NCBI RefSeq assembly: GCF_008639165.1
Contig: NZ_CP029197.1
Location: forward strand, 3,906,001 to 3,970,000
DNA length: 64,000 bases
Direction: 5' to 3'
Origin: Streptomyces venezuelae ATCC 10712
Lineage (GTDB): Bacteria > Actinomycetota > Actinomycetes > Streptomycetales > Streptomycetaceae
The position numbers were made by a program, and so were the translations under genes. Under the pieces are notes generated by a model. The model was not told the origin of the DNA and ran no database searches. It saw only the letters and a list, made by a program, of their open reading frames with translations. Shown here in pieces: positions 1 to 8,088 of the stretch (positions are counted from its first letter, which is position 1; each line of letters opens with the position of its first letter).

Positions 1-810
1 CTCCGGGTGCTCTCGGCCGGTCAGACCGGTGCCCCGATGATCGTCCCCGGCGGCCCGGTCAGCAGCGGCGCGGGCGTCGGCTCCGCGGTCTTCCCGCCCG
101 TCGGACAGACCCCGCCGCCGGCCGCGCAGCACGGGGTGCAGCAGCCCTACCAGGCGCCGACGCCGCAGCCGGGACCGTACGGCCCCGCGACTCCGACGCC
201 CGCCCCCGCGCCCTCGTACGGCTACCCGCAGCAGGCGCAGACGCCCCCGCCGGCCTTCCACACCCCGGCCCCCGCCTCCTACCAGGCGCCCTCCCCCGCG
301 CCGTACGCCCAGGTGCACACCCCGACGCCCGCCTCGACGGGCGGCGGCGGTTCGCGGCGGAACACCCCGGTGCTCGTCGGCGCGATCGTCGTCGCGCTGC
401 TCGCGATCGGCGGCCTGCTCGTGGCGCTGAGCCTCGACAAGGACGAGGACCCGGGCGCCACGGCGGGGGGCACCGGTGGCACGGAGGCCCAGAAGGACCC
501 GACGGCGGCGCCCGGTCACAAGGGTCCGGACCTGACCAAGACCATCGACCCGAAGAAGTGCAGCCAGCCGACGGAGTCGAGCGACGACCCCGAGAAGTTC
601 GAGGTCCCGAACTTCACCTACAAGAACATCCAGTCGGTGAAGGCCTGCGTCCAGGCCGCGGGGTGGAAGATCATGACCCAGACGCCGGTGGACGAGTCCA
701 CGTACGGCGAGGGCACGGTGCTGGAGCAGTTCCCGCCGGCGGGTGAGGACATCGCCGCGAAGGACGCCGAGTTCACGCTCAAGATCTCCACGGGCAACCC
801 GCCGCAGTAG
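1..810 (+). CDS. Ser/Thr protein kinase with PASTA domain, C-terminal part (5' end outside window)
   Basis: The reading frame is open from base 1, so the catalytic domain lies outside the window. What remains is a proline/alanine/tyrosine-rich cytoplasmic linker (about 100 residues), one membrane segment (VLVGAIVVALLAIGGLLVAL), a charged stretch, and one PASTA-like repeat at the C-terminus (EVPNFTYKNIQSVKACVQAA onwards, closing with EFTLKISTG). This layout is typical of actinobacterial membrane receptor kinases in which PASTA units sense cell-wall fragments outside the cell. It could instead be a PASTA-bearing membrane protein without a kinase domain, because that domain cannot be seen. The kinase call is inferred from architecture and from the usual Streptomyces gene order. 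Confidence 0.72.
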   Translation, partial: LRVLSAGQTGAPMIVPGGPVSSGAGVGSAVFPPVGQTPPPAAQHGVQQPYQAPTPQPGPYGPATPTPAPAPSYGYPQQAQTPPPAFHTPAPASYQAPSPAPYAQVHTPTPASTGGGGSRRNTPVLVGAIVVALLAIGGLLVALSLDKDEDPGATAGGTGGTEAQKDPTAAPGHKGPDLTKTIDPKKCSQPTESSDDPEKFEVPNFTYKNIQSVKACVQAAGWKIMTQTPVDESTYGEGTVLEQFPPAGEDIAAKDAEFTLKISTGNPPQ

Positions 811-940
811 TCCGGGGCGCTCCCCGAGGCCTTCTGACACCCTCTTACCCCTGGTGCCACCGTCCCGGATGCCGGAATTGTTCCGTCATGTGACGCTGAG
901 TCCACCACCTCGGCGGCTCGGCACGGGAGGGGGTCACCCG

Positions 941-1732
941 GTGACTCCAGCACACCGCAGGACCCGGGCGCGAGCCCTCGGCCCCGCGCTCACCTGCGTG
1001 TTCGCCTGCGTGAGCGCCCTGTACGGCACACCCCTCGGGTACGGGGAGGGGCTCGCGTACGGGGCGGAGGCGCCCGGCGCGTCCGTGGGGACCACGACGA
1101 CGGTGCCCTCCGGCACCGGGACGGTCACGCCCCCGCCTTCGGCGACCCCTCCGGCGGCCACCGGCGGGCCGCCGTCCGCGACCACCCCGCCGCCCTCCCG
1201 GTCCGCCACCCCCACCGTCTCCGTCTCCGCCTCCGCCTCCGCCACGCAGGGGGGCGGCGCGAGCGCCGGTACGCCCGCGCCCCCGGCGCCCGCGCCCCCC
1301 GGCTCGGGGGCGGCCGCCCCCGAGGCGCCGAGCGCCGGACCCACCGGTCCGACCGCCCCCGGCAGCTCCGCCTCCCTGGCGGGCCGGCCCGCCGGTGAAG
1401 GGCGGCCACGGCCCGGACGCTCCCTCGCCGCGTCCGGCTCGGCGAGCCCGGCGACCCCCTCGCCCGACGCCTCTCGTACCGAAACGGCAACAGACCAGGA
1501 GGCCGAAGACGGCGACCTGACCGCCGAGGAGGAGGTGGAGGCGGTACCCGAGGAGGAGCTCGTGCCGCCGGAGCTGGCGCCCGCCAGCCGCCCGGCCGCC
1601 GCGCCGCGCATGGCGGCCGAAGCCTCGTCCCCCCTCGCCCACCAGCGGATTCCCGTCCTGACCCTGGGCGTCGGACTGGCCCTGATGGGGCTCGGGATCG
1701 GCTTCCTCGGGATCCGGATGCGGCGCCGCTGA
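941..1732 (+). CDS. Proline/alanine-rich surface protein with C-terminal membrane anchor, unknown function
   Basis: No family recognised. The product is about 263 residues with a signal-like N-terminus (two Arg-rich turns, then a hydrophobic stretch), a long low-complexity Pro/Ala/Ser/Thr middle, an acidic patch (DLTAEEEVEAVPEEELVPPE) and a C-terminal membrane helix followed by Arg residues (IGFLGIRMRRR). This resembles wall-spanning, membrane-anchored stalk proteins. The GTG at 941 is chosen because a GGGAGGGGG ribosome site lies about 8 bases upstream; the frame is open further upstream but without such a site. It follows the PASTA protein by 130 bases on the same strand. Confidence 0.62.
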   Translation: MTPAHRRTRARALGPALTCVFACVSALYGTPLGYGEGLAYGAEAPGASVGTTTTVPSGTGTVTPPPSATPPAATGGPPSATTPPPSRSATPTVSVSASASATQGGGASAGTPAPPAPAPPGSGAAAPEAPSAGPTGPTAPGSSASLAGRPAGEGRPRPGRSLAASGSASPATPSPDASRTETATDQEAEDGDLTAEEEVEAVPEEELVPPELAPASRPAAAPRMAAEASSPLAHQRIPVLTLGVGLALMGLGIGFLGIRMRRR

Positions 1733-1791
1733 GCCCTTCGGACGGCCGGGGTCCCCCTTGAGGCGGACCTGCCGCTTCCGTCTCAGGTCGG

Positions 1792-1828
1792 TTGTCCGCA
1801 GCGGCATACTCGGTATACATACTGAGTA
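1792..1828 (+). promoter_or_regulatory. Promoter and PadR-type operator abutting the padR start codon
   Basis: A TTGTCC box (1792-1797) and a TATACA box (1814-1819) are 16 bases apart. They overlap a 22-bp near-perfect inverted repeat at 1807-1828 (TACTC.GTAT..ATAC.GAGTA, 18 of 22 positions symmetric). The start ATG begins at 1828, so the transcript is probably leaderless and autorepressed by the encoded PadR protein. PadR operators are commonly AT-rich dyads of this size; the assignment to this regulator is inference from position. Confidence 0.7.
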
Positions 1829-2508
1829 TGTCGATCCGCCACGGGCTTCTCGCCCTCCTCGAACGCGGCCCCCGGTACGGCTCCCAGCTCCGCACGGAGT
1901 TCGAGTCCCGCACCGGCTCCACCTGGCCGCTCAACGTGGGCCAGGTCTACACGACCCTCAGCCGCCTCGAACGCGACGGCATGGTCACCCAGGACGGCGA
2001 GGACACGGCCGGCCACGCGCTCTACGCGATCACCGACAGCGGCCGCACCGAACTCAGGACCTGGTTCGAGAAGCCCGTGGACCGCACCAGCCCCGCCCGT
2101 GACGAGCTGGCCATCAAGCTCGCCATGGCCGTGGGCGCCCCGAGCGTCGACATCCGCGATGTCATCCAGTCGCAGCGCCGGCACACCGTGCAGGCGATGC
2201 AGGACTACACCCGGCTCAAGGCCCAGGCGCTCACCGCCGTCGAGAGCGGCGGGGCCCGGGAACGGGACGACGTGGCCTGGCTGCTCGTCCTCGAACAGCT
2301 GATCTTCCAGACCGAGGCCGAGGCGCGCTGGCTGGACCACTGCGAGGCCCGGCTCATCCGCCTGTCGAGGACGGCCGCGCACGCCACCGACACCCCGCCG
2401 GCCGCCGAGAGCCCCGGCGCCCCGGCCCGGCCGGCCGCCACCGCGGCCACGCCATCCACCACCCCGCAGGCCTCCGAGGCCTTCCCACCGGTGGCCGGGA
2501 CGCGCTGA
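1828..2508 (+). CDS. PadR family transcriptional regulator
   Basis: The product is 226 residues. The N-terminal winged helix is clear (MSIRHGLLALLERGPRYGSQ, then VYTTLSRLERDGMV and the wing HALYAITDSGRTEL), followed by an alpha-helical dimerisation region typical of long-type PadR proteins and a Pro/Ala-rich tail of about 40 residues. The ATG at 1828 is preferred over an in-frame GTG at 1792 because homology to PadR starts with MSIRHG and the promoter boxes lie upstream of it. There is no ribosome site, consistent with a leaderless mRNA. The gene directly precedes an ABC exporter on the same strand; PadR proteins often repress neighbouring transporters, so the exporter is the likely target. 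Confidence 0.9.
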   Translation: MSIRHGLLALLERGPRYGSQLRTEFESRTGSTWPLNVGQVYTTLSRLERDGMVTQDGEDTAGHALYAITDSGRTELRTWFEKPVDRTSPARDELAIKLAMAVGAPSVDIRDVIQSQRRHTVQAMQDYTRLKAQALTAVESGGARERDDVAWLLVLEQLIFQTEAEARWLDHCEARLIRLSRTAAHATDTPPAAESPGAPARPAATAATPSTTPQASEAFPPVAGTR

Positions 2509-2648
2509 CCGCACGCCCGCGTCCCGCCGTACGGCTCACGCCCTGCCCGTACGCCTCCGCCACCGCCCCGAAGGGCTTCCGCTCCACCTTCCACCGCTCG
2601 ATCCCGTGCCCGGCAGACCCGCCGGGTACGTCCAAGGGGGGACCCCTC

Positions 2649-3383
2649 ATGTCCGCACAGCAGCCCGTGCTGCAACTCCAGAACCTGACCCGCGTCCACG
2701 GCGCGGGCGCCACCGAGGTGCACGCCCTGCGGGGCATCGACCTCGCCGTGTACCCCGGTGAACTCGTCGCCGTCATGGGCCCGTCGGGCTCCGGCAAGTC
2801 CACGCTGCTCACCATCGCGGGCGGCCTCGACGTCCCCACCTCGGGACGGGTGATCGTCGAGGACACCGACATCACGAAGGCGACCGTCAAGGAACTCGCG
2901 GCCCTGCGCCGCCGCAGCATCGGCTACGTCTTCCAGGACTACAACCTCATCCCGGCCCTCACCGCCGCCGAGAACGTGGCCCTGCCCCGCGAGCTGGACG
3001 GAACATCCGCCCGCAAGGCCCGCGTCGAGGCCCTCAAGGCCCTGGAGGAGATGGGGCTCGGCCACCTCGCCGACCGCTTCCCCGACGAGATGTCCGGCGG
3101 CCAGCAGCAGCGCGTCGCCATCGCCCGCGCCCTCGTCGGCGACCGCCGTCTCGTCCTCGCCGACGAGCCGACCGGCGCCCTCGACTCCGAGACCGGCGAG
3201 TCCGTGCTCGCCCTGCTCCGCAGCCGCTGCGACGCCGGCGCCGCCGGTGTCCTCGTCACCCACGAGCCGCGCTTCGCGGCCTGGGCCGACCGGGTCGTGT
3301 TCCTGCGGGACGGCGCCATCGTCGACCAGACCGTACGCAGCGAGGCCGACTCCCTTCTCTCGGGCCAGGTGGCTGAGGCGTGA
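2649..3383 (+). CDS. ABC transporter ATP-binding protein (MacB/LolD type)
   Basis: The product is 244 residues, full length for an ABC nucleotide-binding subunit. Motifs in order: Walker A GPSGSGKST (about residue 46), Q-loop VFQDYN, signature MSGGQQQR, Walker B RLVLADEP with the catalytic Glu, D-loop TGALDSE and H-loop VTHE. The DYNLIPALTAAENV stretch is characteristic of the MacB/LolD/FtsE class, which power mechanotransmission exporters rather than classic importers. A GGGGGGA ribosome site precedes the ATG. The stop overlaps the start of the permease by four bases, so the two are translationally coupled. Confidence 0.95.
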   Translation: MSAQQPVLQLQNLTRVHGAGATEVHALRGIDLAVYPGELVAVMGPSGSGKSTLLTIAGGLDVPTSGRVIVEDTDITKATVKELAALRRRSIGYVFQDYNLIPALTAAENVALPRELDGTSARKARVEALKALEEMGLGHLADRFPDEMSGGQQQRVAIARALVGDRRLVLADEPTGALDSETGESVLALLRSRCDAGAAGVLVTHEPRFAAWADRVVFLRDGAIVDQTVRSEADSLLSGQVAEA

Positions 3384-6244
3384 AGACTTGGTTCCACTCC
3401 TGGCGGGCCGCGATCCGCATCGCCCGTCGTGACGCCTGGCGCTCGAAGGGCCGCAGTGCCCTCGTCCTGGCGATGATCGCCCTGCCGATCCTGGGCGTCA
3501 GCGCCCTCGATCTGACCTACCGCAGCTCCGAGCTGTCCCCCGCCGAGCGGGCGGACCGGATGATCGGCGCGGCGGACGCCCGGTTCAAGGACCCCGGTTT
3601 CGCCGGAGTGCCCGTCTTCCAGGACCCGGTCGGCGAGATGAACACGCCGGCCAAGGACTACCGGGACACGACGTGGCCGAGCGGCCCCGCCGATGTCACC
3701 AAGACCTTCCCGGCGGGTGCCACGGTCCTCAAGGACACCCTGGGCACCGCGAAGCTGACGACGGTCCACGGTCTGCTCTCGACCGAGGTCCGTGAGCTGA
3801 AGGCCTCGGACCCGGCCGCGCGCGGCATCATGCCCCTCCTCGAAGGGCGTTACCCGGAGAAGAACGACGAGGTCATGGCGACCTCGCACTTCCTGGAGGC
3901 GAGCGGTCTGACGATCGGCTCGACCGTTTCCGCCCGCAACTTCGACCGTCCGTACCGGATCGTCGGCTCCTACGAACTTCCCGACGCGCTGGAGACCGAT
4001 CAGGTCAACCTGCTGCCGGGGGCCTTCCTCGACGCGTACGCGAAGGTCGCGGAGAAGGCCGGTCTCACCTCGCCCGGGGCTTCCACCACGTATCTGGTGA
4101 GCGCATCGGGTGGTTTCACGTGGAACATGGTCAAGGAGCTCAACGCCAAGGGCGTGGTCGTCACCTCCCGGGCGGTGCTCTTCGACCCGCCGGACAGGTC
4201 CGAGGTCCCGCTCTTCCAGAAGGAGGGCTGGGGCGGCTTCGAGGCAAGTGCCGGCGCCACCGCGGCCGACCTCGCCGCCGTCGGCACCGTCGTCGGCCTG
4301 GCGATGCTGGAGATCTGTCTGCTCGCCGGTCCCGCCTTCGCGGTCGGTGCCCGCCGCTCGCGCCGCCAGCTCGGTCTGGTCGGGGCCAACGGCGGTGCCC
4401 GCAGCCACATCCGGGCCATCGTGCTGAGCGGCGGTCTGGTCATCGGTGTCGCCGCCGCCGTCATCGGCAACGTCCTCGCCCTGATCCTCACCAAGGCGCT
4501 CCAGCCGGTCCTCGAAGAAACGATGGGCCAGCGGTTCGGCGCCTTCGACATCCGGCCGCTGGAGATCCTCGCCATCGCGGCGGTGGCCGTGCTGACCGGT
4601 GTGCTCGCCGCGATCGTGCCGGCCGTCACCGCCTCCCGGCAGACCGTCCTCGCCTCGCTCACCGGCCGGCGCGGGGTCCGCCGCAGCAGCCGGGTGCTGC
4701 CCCTGGTCGGCCTCGGAGCCCTCCTCATCGGCGGCGCCATCGCTCTCTTCGGCTCCCTGTACAGCCAGCAGTTCATCGTCGTCGCCGGCGGCTCCGCCAT
4801 CGCCGAGCTGGGCGTCGTCGCCATGACCCCGGCCCTGGTGGGCCTGTTCGGGCGGACCGGGCGCTGGCTGCCGCTGTCGCCGCGGCTCGCGCTGCGCGAC
4901 GCCGTGCGCAACCGGGGCCGTACGGCACCGGCCGTCGCCGCCGTCCTCGCCGCCGTCGCGGGCACGGTCGCCGTCTCCACCTTCATGGCCAGCCGCGAGG
5001 CACAGAACAGGGCCGACTACGAGGCCCAGCTGCCGCACGGCACCGTCGCCGCCTTCGTCCAGGAGGAGGGCGGCCGGGACGTCCCCGCGGTCCGCGAGGC
5101 GCTGCAGCGGTACGTCCCCGTCGACGTCCGCGCCGACGTCGAGCGCGTCGCGGTCGGCAAGCCCGGCTGCCAGCCCTGGGACAGCCTCCCGGGCTGCGGC
5201 CGCTACGAGGTCGTCGTCCCGAAGGCGAACGAGTGCCCCCTGTACGTCAGCCTCCCGGGCGGCGCGGACCCCTCGGAGAAGTACACGCCCGACCAGCGCC
5301 GGAAGCTGCTCACCGACGACTGGCGGTGCAAGTCCTCGTCGAGCGGCGGGATGTACGTCTCCGACGGCGGACTGCTCGTCGGTGACGCCAAGCTCCTCAA
5401 GGTGCTCGGGGTCGACGACCCCGCGACCGTGAAGGCCCTCGCCGACGGCAAGATCGTCAGCTTCAACCGCACGCAGGTCGACAAGAACGGCACCATCGGG
5501 ATCAAGCAGATCACCGACATCGCCGCCGCCGACAAGGCCTCCGAGCAGGGCCGCCCCGCACCCGGCAAGGTCAGCTCCCTGCCCGCGTACCAGGTGCCCG
5601 GCGACCCGAAGACCTACGGCGTGCAGGCCCTGATGACCCCGGCCACCGCCAAGGCCGCCGGTCTCGGCACGGCGCCGCTCGGCGCGTACGCCAGCACCGA
5701 CCGGCTGCCGGACACCGAGGCGCGCCAGAAACTCGAGGGTGAACTCACCAAGCTCGGCAGCAACGTCGAAATGCACATCGAGGAAGGCTTCGTCAACGAG
5801 AACAGCATGATCCTGCTGGCGCTCGCCATCTTCGCGGGCCTGGTCACCATCGGCGCCGCCGGCATCGCCACCGGCCTCGCCCAGGCCGACGCCGAGGCCG
5901 ATCTGAAGACGCTCGCCGCCGTCGGCGCCCCGCCGCGGGTCCGCCGGACGCTGAGCGGTTTCCAGTGCGGCGTCGTCGCCGCGATGGGCGTGATCCTCGG
6001 CTCGGCGGCGGGCGTGCTGCCCGCGATGGGCCTCCGGCTCACCGAGGCCCGGGAACAGCTCGCCTTCCACGAGAAGAGCATCGCCGAGGGCTGGACCGCC
6101 GACCTCACCCCGCCGTACGTGCCGATCGTCATCCCCTGGGAGACCCTGGCGGGCCTGCTCGTCGCCGTACCGCTCGGTGCCGCGCTGCTGGCCGCCCTGG
6201 TGACCCGCTCGCGGGGCGCGCTGGCCCGGCGCGAGGCGACCTGA
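3380..6244 (+). CDS. FtsX-like ABC transporter permease
   Basis: This large permease has 954 residues and starts with GTG inside the stop of the ATPase gene. An N-terminal membrane helix (SALVLAMIALPILGVSAL) precedes a roughly 230-residue extracytoplasmic domain. Three helices follow, with the FtsX-type segment (EICLLAGPAFAVGARRSRRQ, LGLVGANGG), then a second half with another extracytoplasmic domain holding Cys-rich CQPWDSLPGCG and a closing FtsX-like bundle. The duplicated FtsX layout is usual for actinobacterial exporters of unknown substrate; antimicrobial or cell-envelope efflux is the common guess. A ParB-like site lies inside the gene at 4113-4126. A perfect hairpin terminator follows at 6264. 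Confidence 0.9.
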   Translation: MKTWFHSWRAAIRIARRDAWRSKGRSALVLAMIALPILGVSALDLTYRSSELSPAERADRMIGAADARFKDPGFAGVPVFQDPVGEMNTPAKDYRDTTWPSGPADVTKTFPAGATVLKDTLGTAKLTTVHGLLSTEVRELKASDPAARGIMPLLEGRYPEKNDEVMATSHFLEASGLTIGSTVSARNFDRPYRIVGSYELPDALETDQVNLLPGAFLDAYAKVAEKAGLTSPGASTTYLVSASGGFTWNMVKELNAKGVVVTSRAVLFDPPDRSEVPLFQKEGWGGFEASAGATAADLAAVGTVVGLAMLEICLLAGPAFAVGARRSRRQLGLVGANGGARSHIRAIVLSGGLVIGVAAAVIGNVLALILTKALQPVLEETMGQRFGAFDIRPLEILAIAAVAVLTGVLAAIVPAVTASRQTVLASLTGRRGVRRSSRVLPLVGLGALLIGGAIALFGSLYSQQFIVVAGGSAIAELGVVAMTPALVGLFGRTGRWLPLSPRLALRDAVRNRGRTAPAVAAVLAAVAGTVAVSTFMASREAQNRADYEAQLPHGTVAAFVQEEGGRDVPAVREALQRYVPVDVRADVERVAVGKPGCQPWDSLPGCGRYEVVVPKANECPLYVSLPGGADPSEKYTPDQRRKLLTDDWRCKSSSSGGMYVSDGGLLVGDAKLLKVLGVDDPATVKALADGKIVSFNRTQVDKNGTIGIKQITDIAAADKASEQGRPAPGKVSSLPAYQVPGDPKTYGVQALMTPATAKAAGLGTAPLGAYASTDRLPDTEARQKLEGELTKLGSNVEMHIEEGFVNENSMILLALAIFAGLVTIGAAGIATGLAQADAEADLKTLAAVGAPPRVRRTLSGFQCGVVAAMGVILGSAAGVLPAMGLRLTEAREQLAFHEKSIAEGWTADLTPPYVPIVIPWETLAGLLVAVPLGAALLAALVTRSRGALARREAT
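4113..4126. promoter_or_regulatory. parS: parS-like ParB-binding site, one mismatch
   Basis: GTTTCACGTGGAAC matches the Streptomyces parS consensus GTTTCACGTGAAAC at 13 of 14 positions. It lies in the permease coding sequence, as is common for parS sites outside oriC. It is one of two such sites in the window; the other, at 9168, is perfect. Binding by ParB is inference. Confidence 0.68.
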
Positions 6245-6263
6245 CGGTCTTCGTTGTCGTCCT

Positions 6264-6304
6264 GTGCCCCTGGACGAGGGTGGATCACCCTCGTCCAGGG
6301 GCAC
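6264..6304. terminator. Perfect 19-bp hairpin terminator
   Basis: The arms GTGCCCCTGGACGAGGGTG (6264-6282) and CACCCTCGTCCAGGGGCAC (6286-6304) pair completely around a GAT loop, 20 bases after the permease stop. There is no T-tract, which is normal for high-GC actinobacteria. Confidence 0.88.
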
Positions 6305-6341
6305 ACCCCGTGGTGACGCATGGGTACGAGAGAATGGCGGC

Positions 6342-6890
6342 ATGGAGATGCCGAGGAATGACAGGTCGCAGGAGAGCCCCCAGGTCCTCATCGTGGGACA
6401 GGACGGGATGGCGCTCGGCGGCACTCAGGGCGACGACGAACCCCGCGAGGTCCCGGTGACGGAAATGGTCGAGCAGCCTGCGAAGGTCATGCGGATCGGC
6501 AGCATGATCAAGCAGCTCCTGGAGGAAGTACGCGCGGCACCTCTCGACGAGGCCAGCCGGGTCAGGCTCAAGGACATCCACGCCAGCTCCGTGAAGGAGC
6601 TGGAGGACGGCCTCGCGCCGGAGCTGGTGGAGGAGCTGGAGCGGCTGTCCCTGCCGTTCACGGACGAGGCGATCCCCTCCGAGGCCGAGCTGCGCATCGC
6701 ACAGGCCCAGCTGGTGGGCTGGCTTGAGGGCCTCTTCCACGGCATCCAGACGGCGCTGTTCGCCCAGCAGATGGCGGCCCGCGCGCAGCTGGAGCAGATG
6801 CGCAGGGCGCTGCCGCCGGGTGCGTCCCACGACGATGACGACGACGACCGCGGCCCCGGCCACGCGGTCCGCTCGGGGCCGTACCTGTAG
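6342..6890 (+). CDS. bpa: Bacterial proteasome activator Bpa/PafE
   Basis: The product is 182 residues. The central part (REVPVTEMVEQPAKVMRIGS, then LLEEVRAAPLDEASRVRLKDI and ELEDGLAPELVEELERLSLP) is the four-helix core of the DUF2587/Bpa family. These ring-forming, ATP-independent activators open the gate of the actinobacterial 20S proteasome. The C-terminus ends in GPYL, matching the GQYL-type tail that docks into the proteasome alpha ring in Mycobacterium. A loosely structured acidic tail (DDDDDDRG) precedes it. ATG 6342 is used, with GAGAGA upstream; ATG 6348 is an alternative. It stands alone between two strong terminators, so it is probably monocistronic. Confidence 0.92.
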   Translation: MEMPRNDRSQESPQVLIVGQDGMALGGTQGDDEPREVPVTEMVEQPAKVMRIGSMIKQLLEEVRAAPLDEASRVRLKDIHASSVKELEDGLAPELVEELERLSLPFTDEAIPSEAELRIAQAQLVGWLEGLFHGIQTALFAQQMAARAQLEQMRRALPPGASHDDDDDDRGPGHAVRSGPYL

Positions 6891-6909
6891 GCCGCGAGAG
6901 GAAGACGTA

Positions 6910-6952
6910 CGCGTGAGGGGCCGGGCACACCTTGTGCCCGGCCCCTCACGCG
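6910..6952. terminator. 19-bp hairpin terminator after bpa
   Basis: CGCGTGAGGGGCCGGGCAC (6910-6928) pairs perfectly with 6934-6952 around an ACCTT loop. It sits between convergent bpa and the oxidoreductase gene and could serve both strands. Confidence 0.87.
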
Positions 6953-6985
6953 CAGCAGGCCGACTCCGCTCCGGGGCGGGGGGGG

Positions 6986-7084
6986 GACGCCGTCCCCGGC
7001 TCAGCTCCGGTGTGGAGGAACGGCGTCCCCGGCTCAGCTCCGGTGGGGGCGGACGCCGTCCCCGTTTCAGCTCTGGGGCGCGAG
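6986..7084. repeat. Three tandem 33-bp units at the 3' end of the oxidoreductase gene
   Basis: The core CGTCCCCGGCTCAGCTCCGG recurs at a 33-base period (units begin near 6986, 7019 and 7052). The third, diverged copy contains the TGA stop of the minus-strand gene. Thirty-three bases is eleven codons, and each copy carries the stop-codon trinucleotide, so the array looks like repeated duplication of the gene's own 3' end. A run of nine G residues (6978-6986) abuts it. Confidence 0.8.
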
Positions 7085-8053
7085 GAGCAGGACCTTGCCG
7101 ACGTGGGTGCCGGACTCCAGCGCCCGGTGCCCCTCGGCCGCGTCCGCCAGCGGCAGCGTCCGGTCGACCACCGGCCGGACCGTGCCCGCGGCGATCAGCG
7201 GCCAGACGTGCTCCCGGACGGCGGCGACGATCGCCGCCTTCTCGTCCACCGGACGCGCCCGCAGCGTCGTCGCCATGACGGCCGCGCGCTTGGCGAGCAG
7301 CGCCCCGAGGTTCAACTCGCCCTTGACCCCGCCCTGGAGACCGATGACGACCAGCCGGCCGCTCACGGCCAGCGCCTTCACGTTCCGCTCCAGGTACTTC
7401 GCGCCGACGATGTCCAGGATGACGTCCGCGCCGGCCCCGTCCGTCGCCTTGGCCAGCTCCTCGACGAAGTCCTGCTCGCGGTAGTCGATGAGGATGTCCG
7501 CGCCGAGCTCGGCACAGCGCGCCAGCTTCTCGGGGCCTCCGGCGGTGACCGCGACCCGCGCCCCGACCGCCTTGGCCAGCTGGATCGCCATCGTGCCGAT
7601 CCCGCTCGCCCCGCCGTGCACGAGCAGCGTCTCGCCGGGCCGCAGGTGGGCGATCATGAACACGTTGGACCAGACCGTGCAGACGACCTCGGGAAGCGCC
7701 GCGGCCGTGGCCAGGTCGATGCCCTCGGGGACGGGGAGGAGCTGGCCCGCCGGGACGACGACCTTCTCCGCGTAGCCGCCGCCGGTGAGCAGCGCGCACA
7801 CCTCGTCGCCGACGGCCCAGCCGGACACCCCAGGGCCGAGGGCGGCGATCCGGCCCGCGCACTCCAGACCGGGGTACGGGGAGCTGCCCGGCGGCGGGTC
7901 GTAGAAGCCCTGCCGCTGGAGTACGTCGGCACGGTTGACGGCGCTGGCCACCACCTCGACGAGGACCTCGCCCTCGCCGGGTACGGGATCGGGCACCTGG
8001 GCCCAGACGAGGGCCTCGGGGCCGCCGGGTTCCGGAATCGTGATCGCATACAT
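7067..8053 (-). CDS. NAD(P)H:quinone oxidoreductase, zinc-free MDR family
   Basis: The product is 328 residues, full length for the QOR/PIG3 branch of medium-chain dehydrogenases. The N-terminal GroES-like domain contains NRADVLQRQGFYDPPPGSSP and GLECAGRIAALGPGVSGWAVGDEV. The nucleotide-binding motif VHGGASGIGTMAIQLAK is near residue 145, and the NADPH-type strand DVILDIVGAKYLERN follows. The cysteines of the zinc-dependent alcohol dehydrogenases are absent. The product most likely reduces quinones or other small carbonyl compounds in the cytoplasm. It is 35 bases downstream of the K+ channel gene on the same strand and could be cotranscribed. Confidence 0.92.
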   Translation of the reverse strand: MYAITIPEPGGPEALVWAQVPDPVPGEGEVLVEVVASAVNRADVLQRQGFYDPPPGSSPYPGLECAGRIAALGPGVSGWAVGDEVCALLTGGGYAEKVVVPAGQLLPVPEGIDLATAAALPEVVCTVWSNVFMIAHLRPGETLLVHGGASGIGTMAIQLAKAVGARVAVTAGGPEKLARCAELGADILIDYREQDFVEELAKATDGAGADVILDIVGAKYLERNVKALAVSGRLVVIGLQGGVKGELNLGALLAKRAAVMATTLRARPVDEKAAIVAAVREHVWPLIAAGTVRPVVDRTLPLADAAEGHRALESGTHVGKVLLLAPQS

Positions 8054-8088
8054 GGCGGCGAGGCTACTCCCGGCGGCCCGCCCGGGGC

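Noticed and set aside
2205..3263. 352-codon minus-strand frame over padR and the ATPase gene
   Set aside because: Composition is Ala/Gly/Val/Glu-rich with no recognisable motif, and it overlaps two clear genes.
2939..6424. 1161-codon open frame on the minus strand opposite the ABC genes
   Set aside because: It is antisense to two genes with complete ABC motifs; its translation is Arg/Gly/Asp-rich low complexity, as expected from the complementary frame in very GC-rich DNA.
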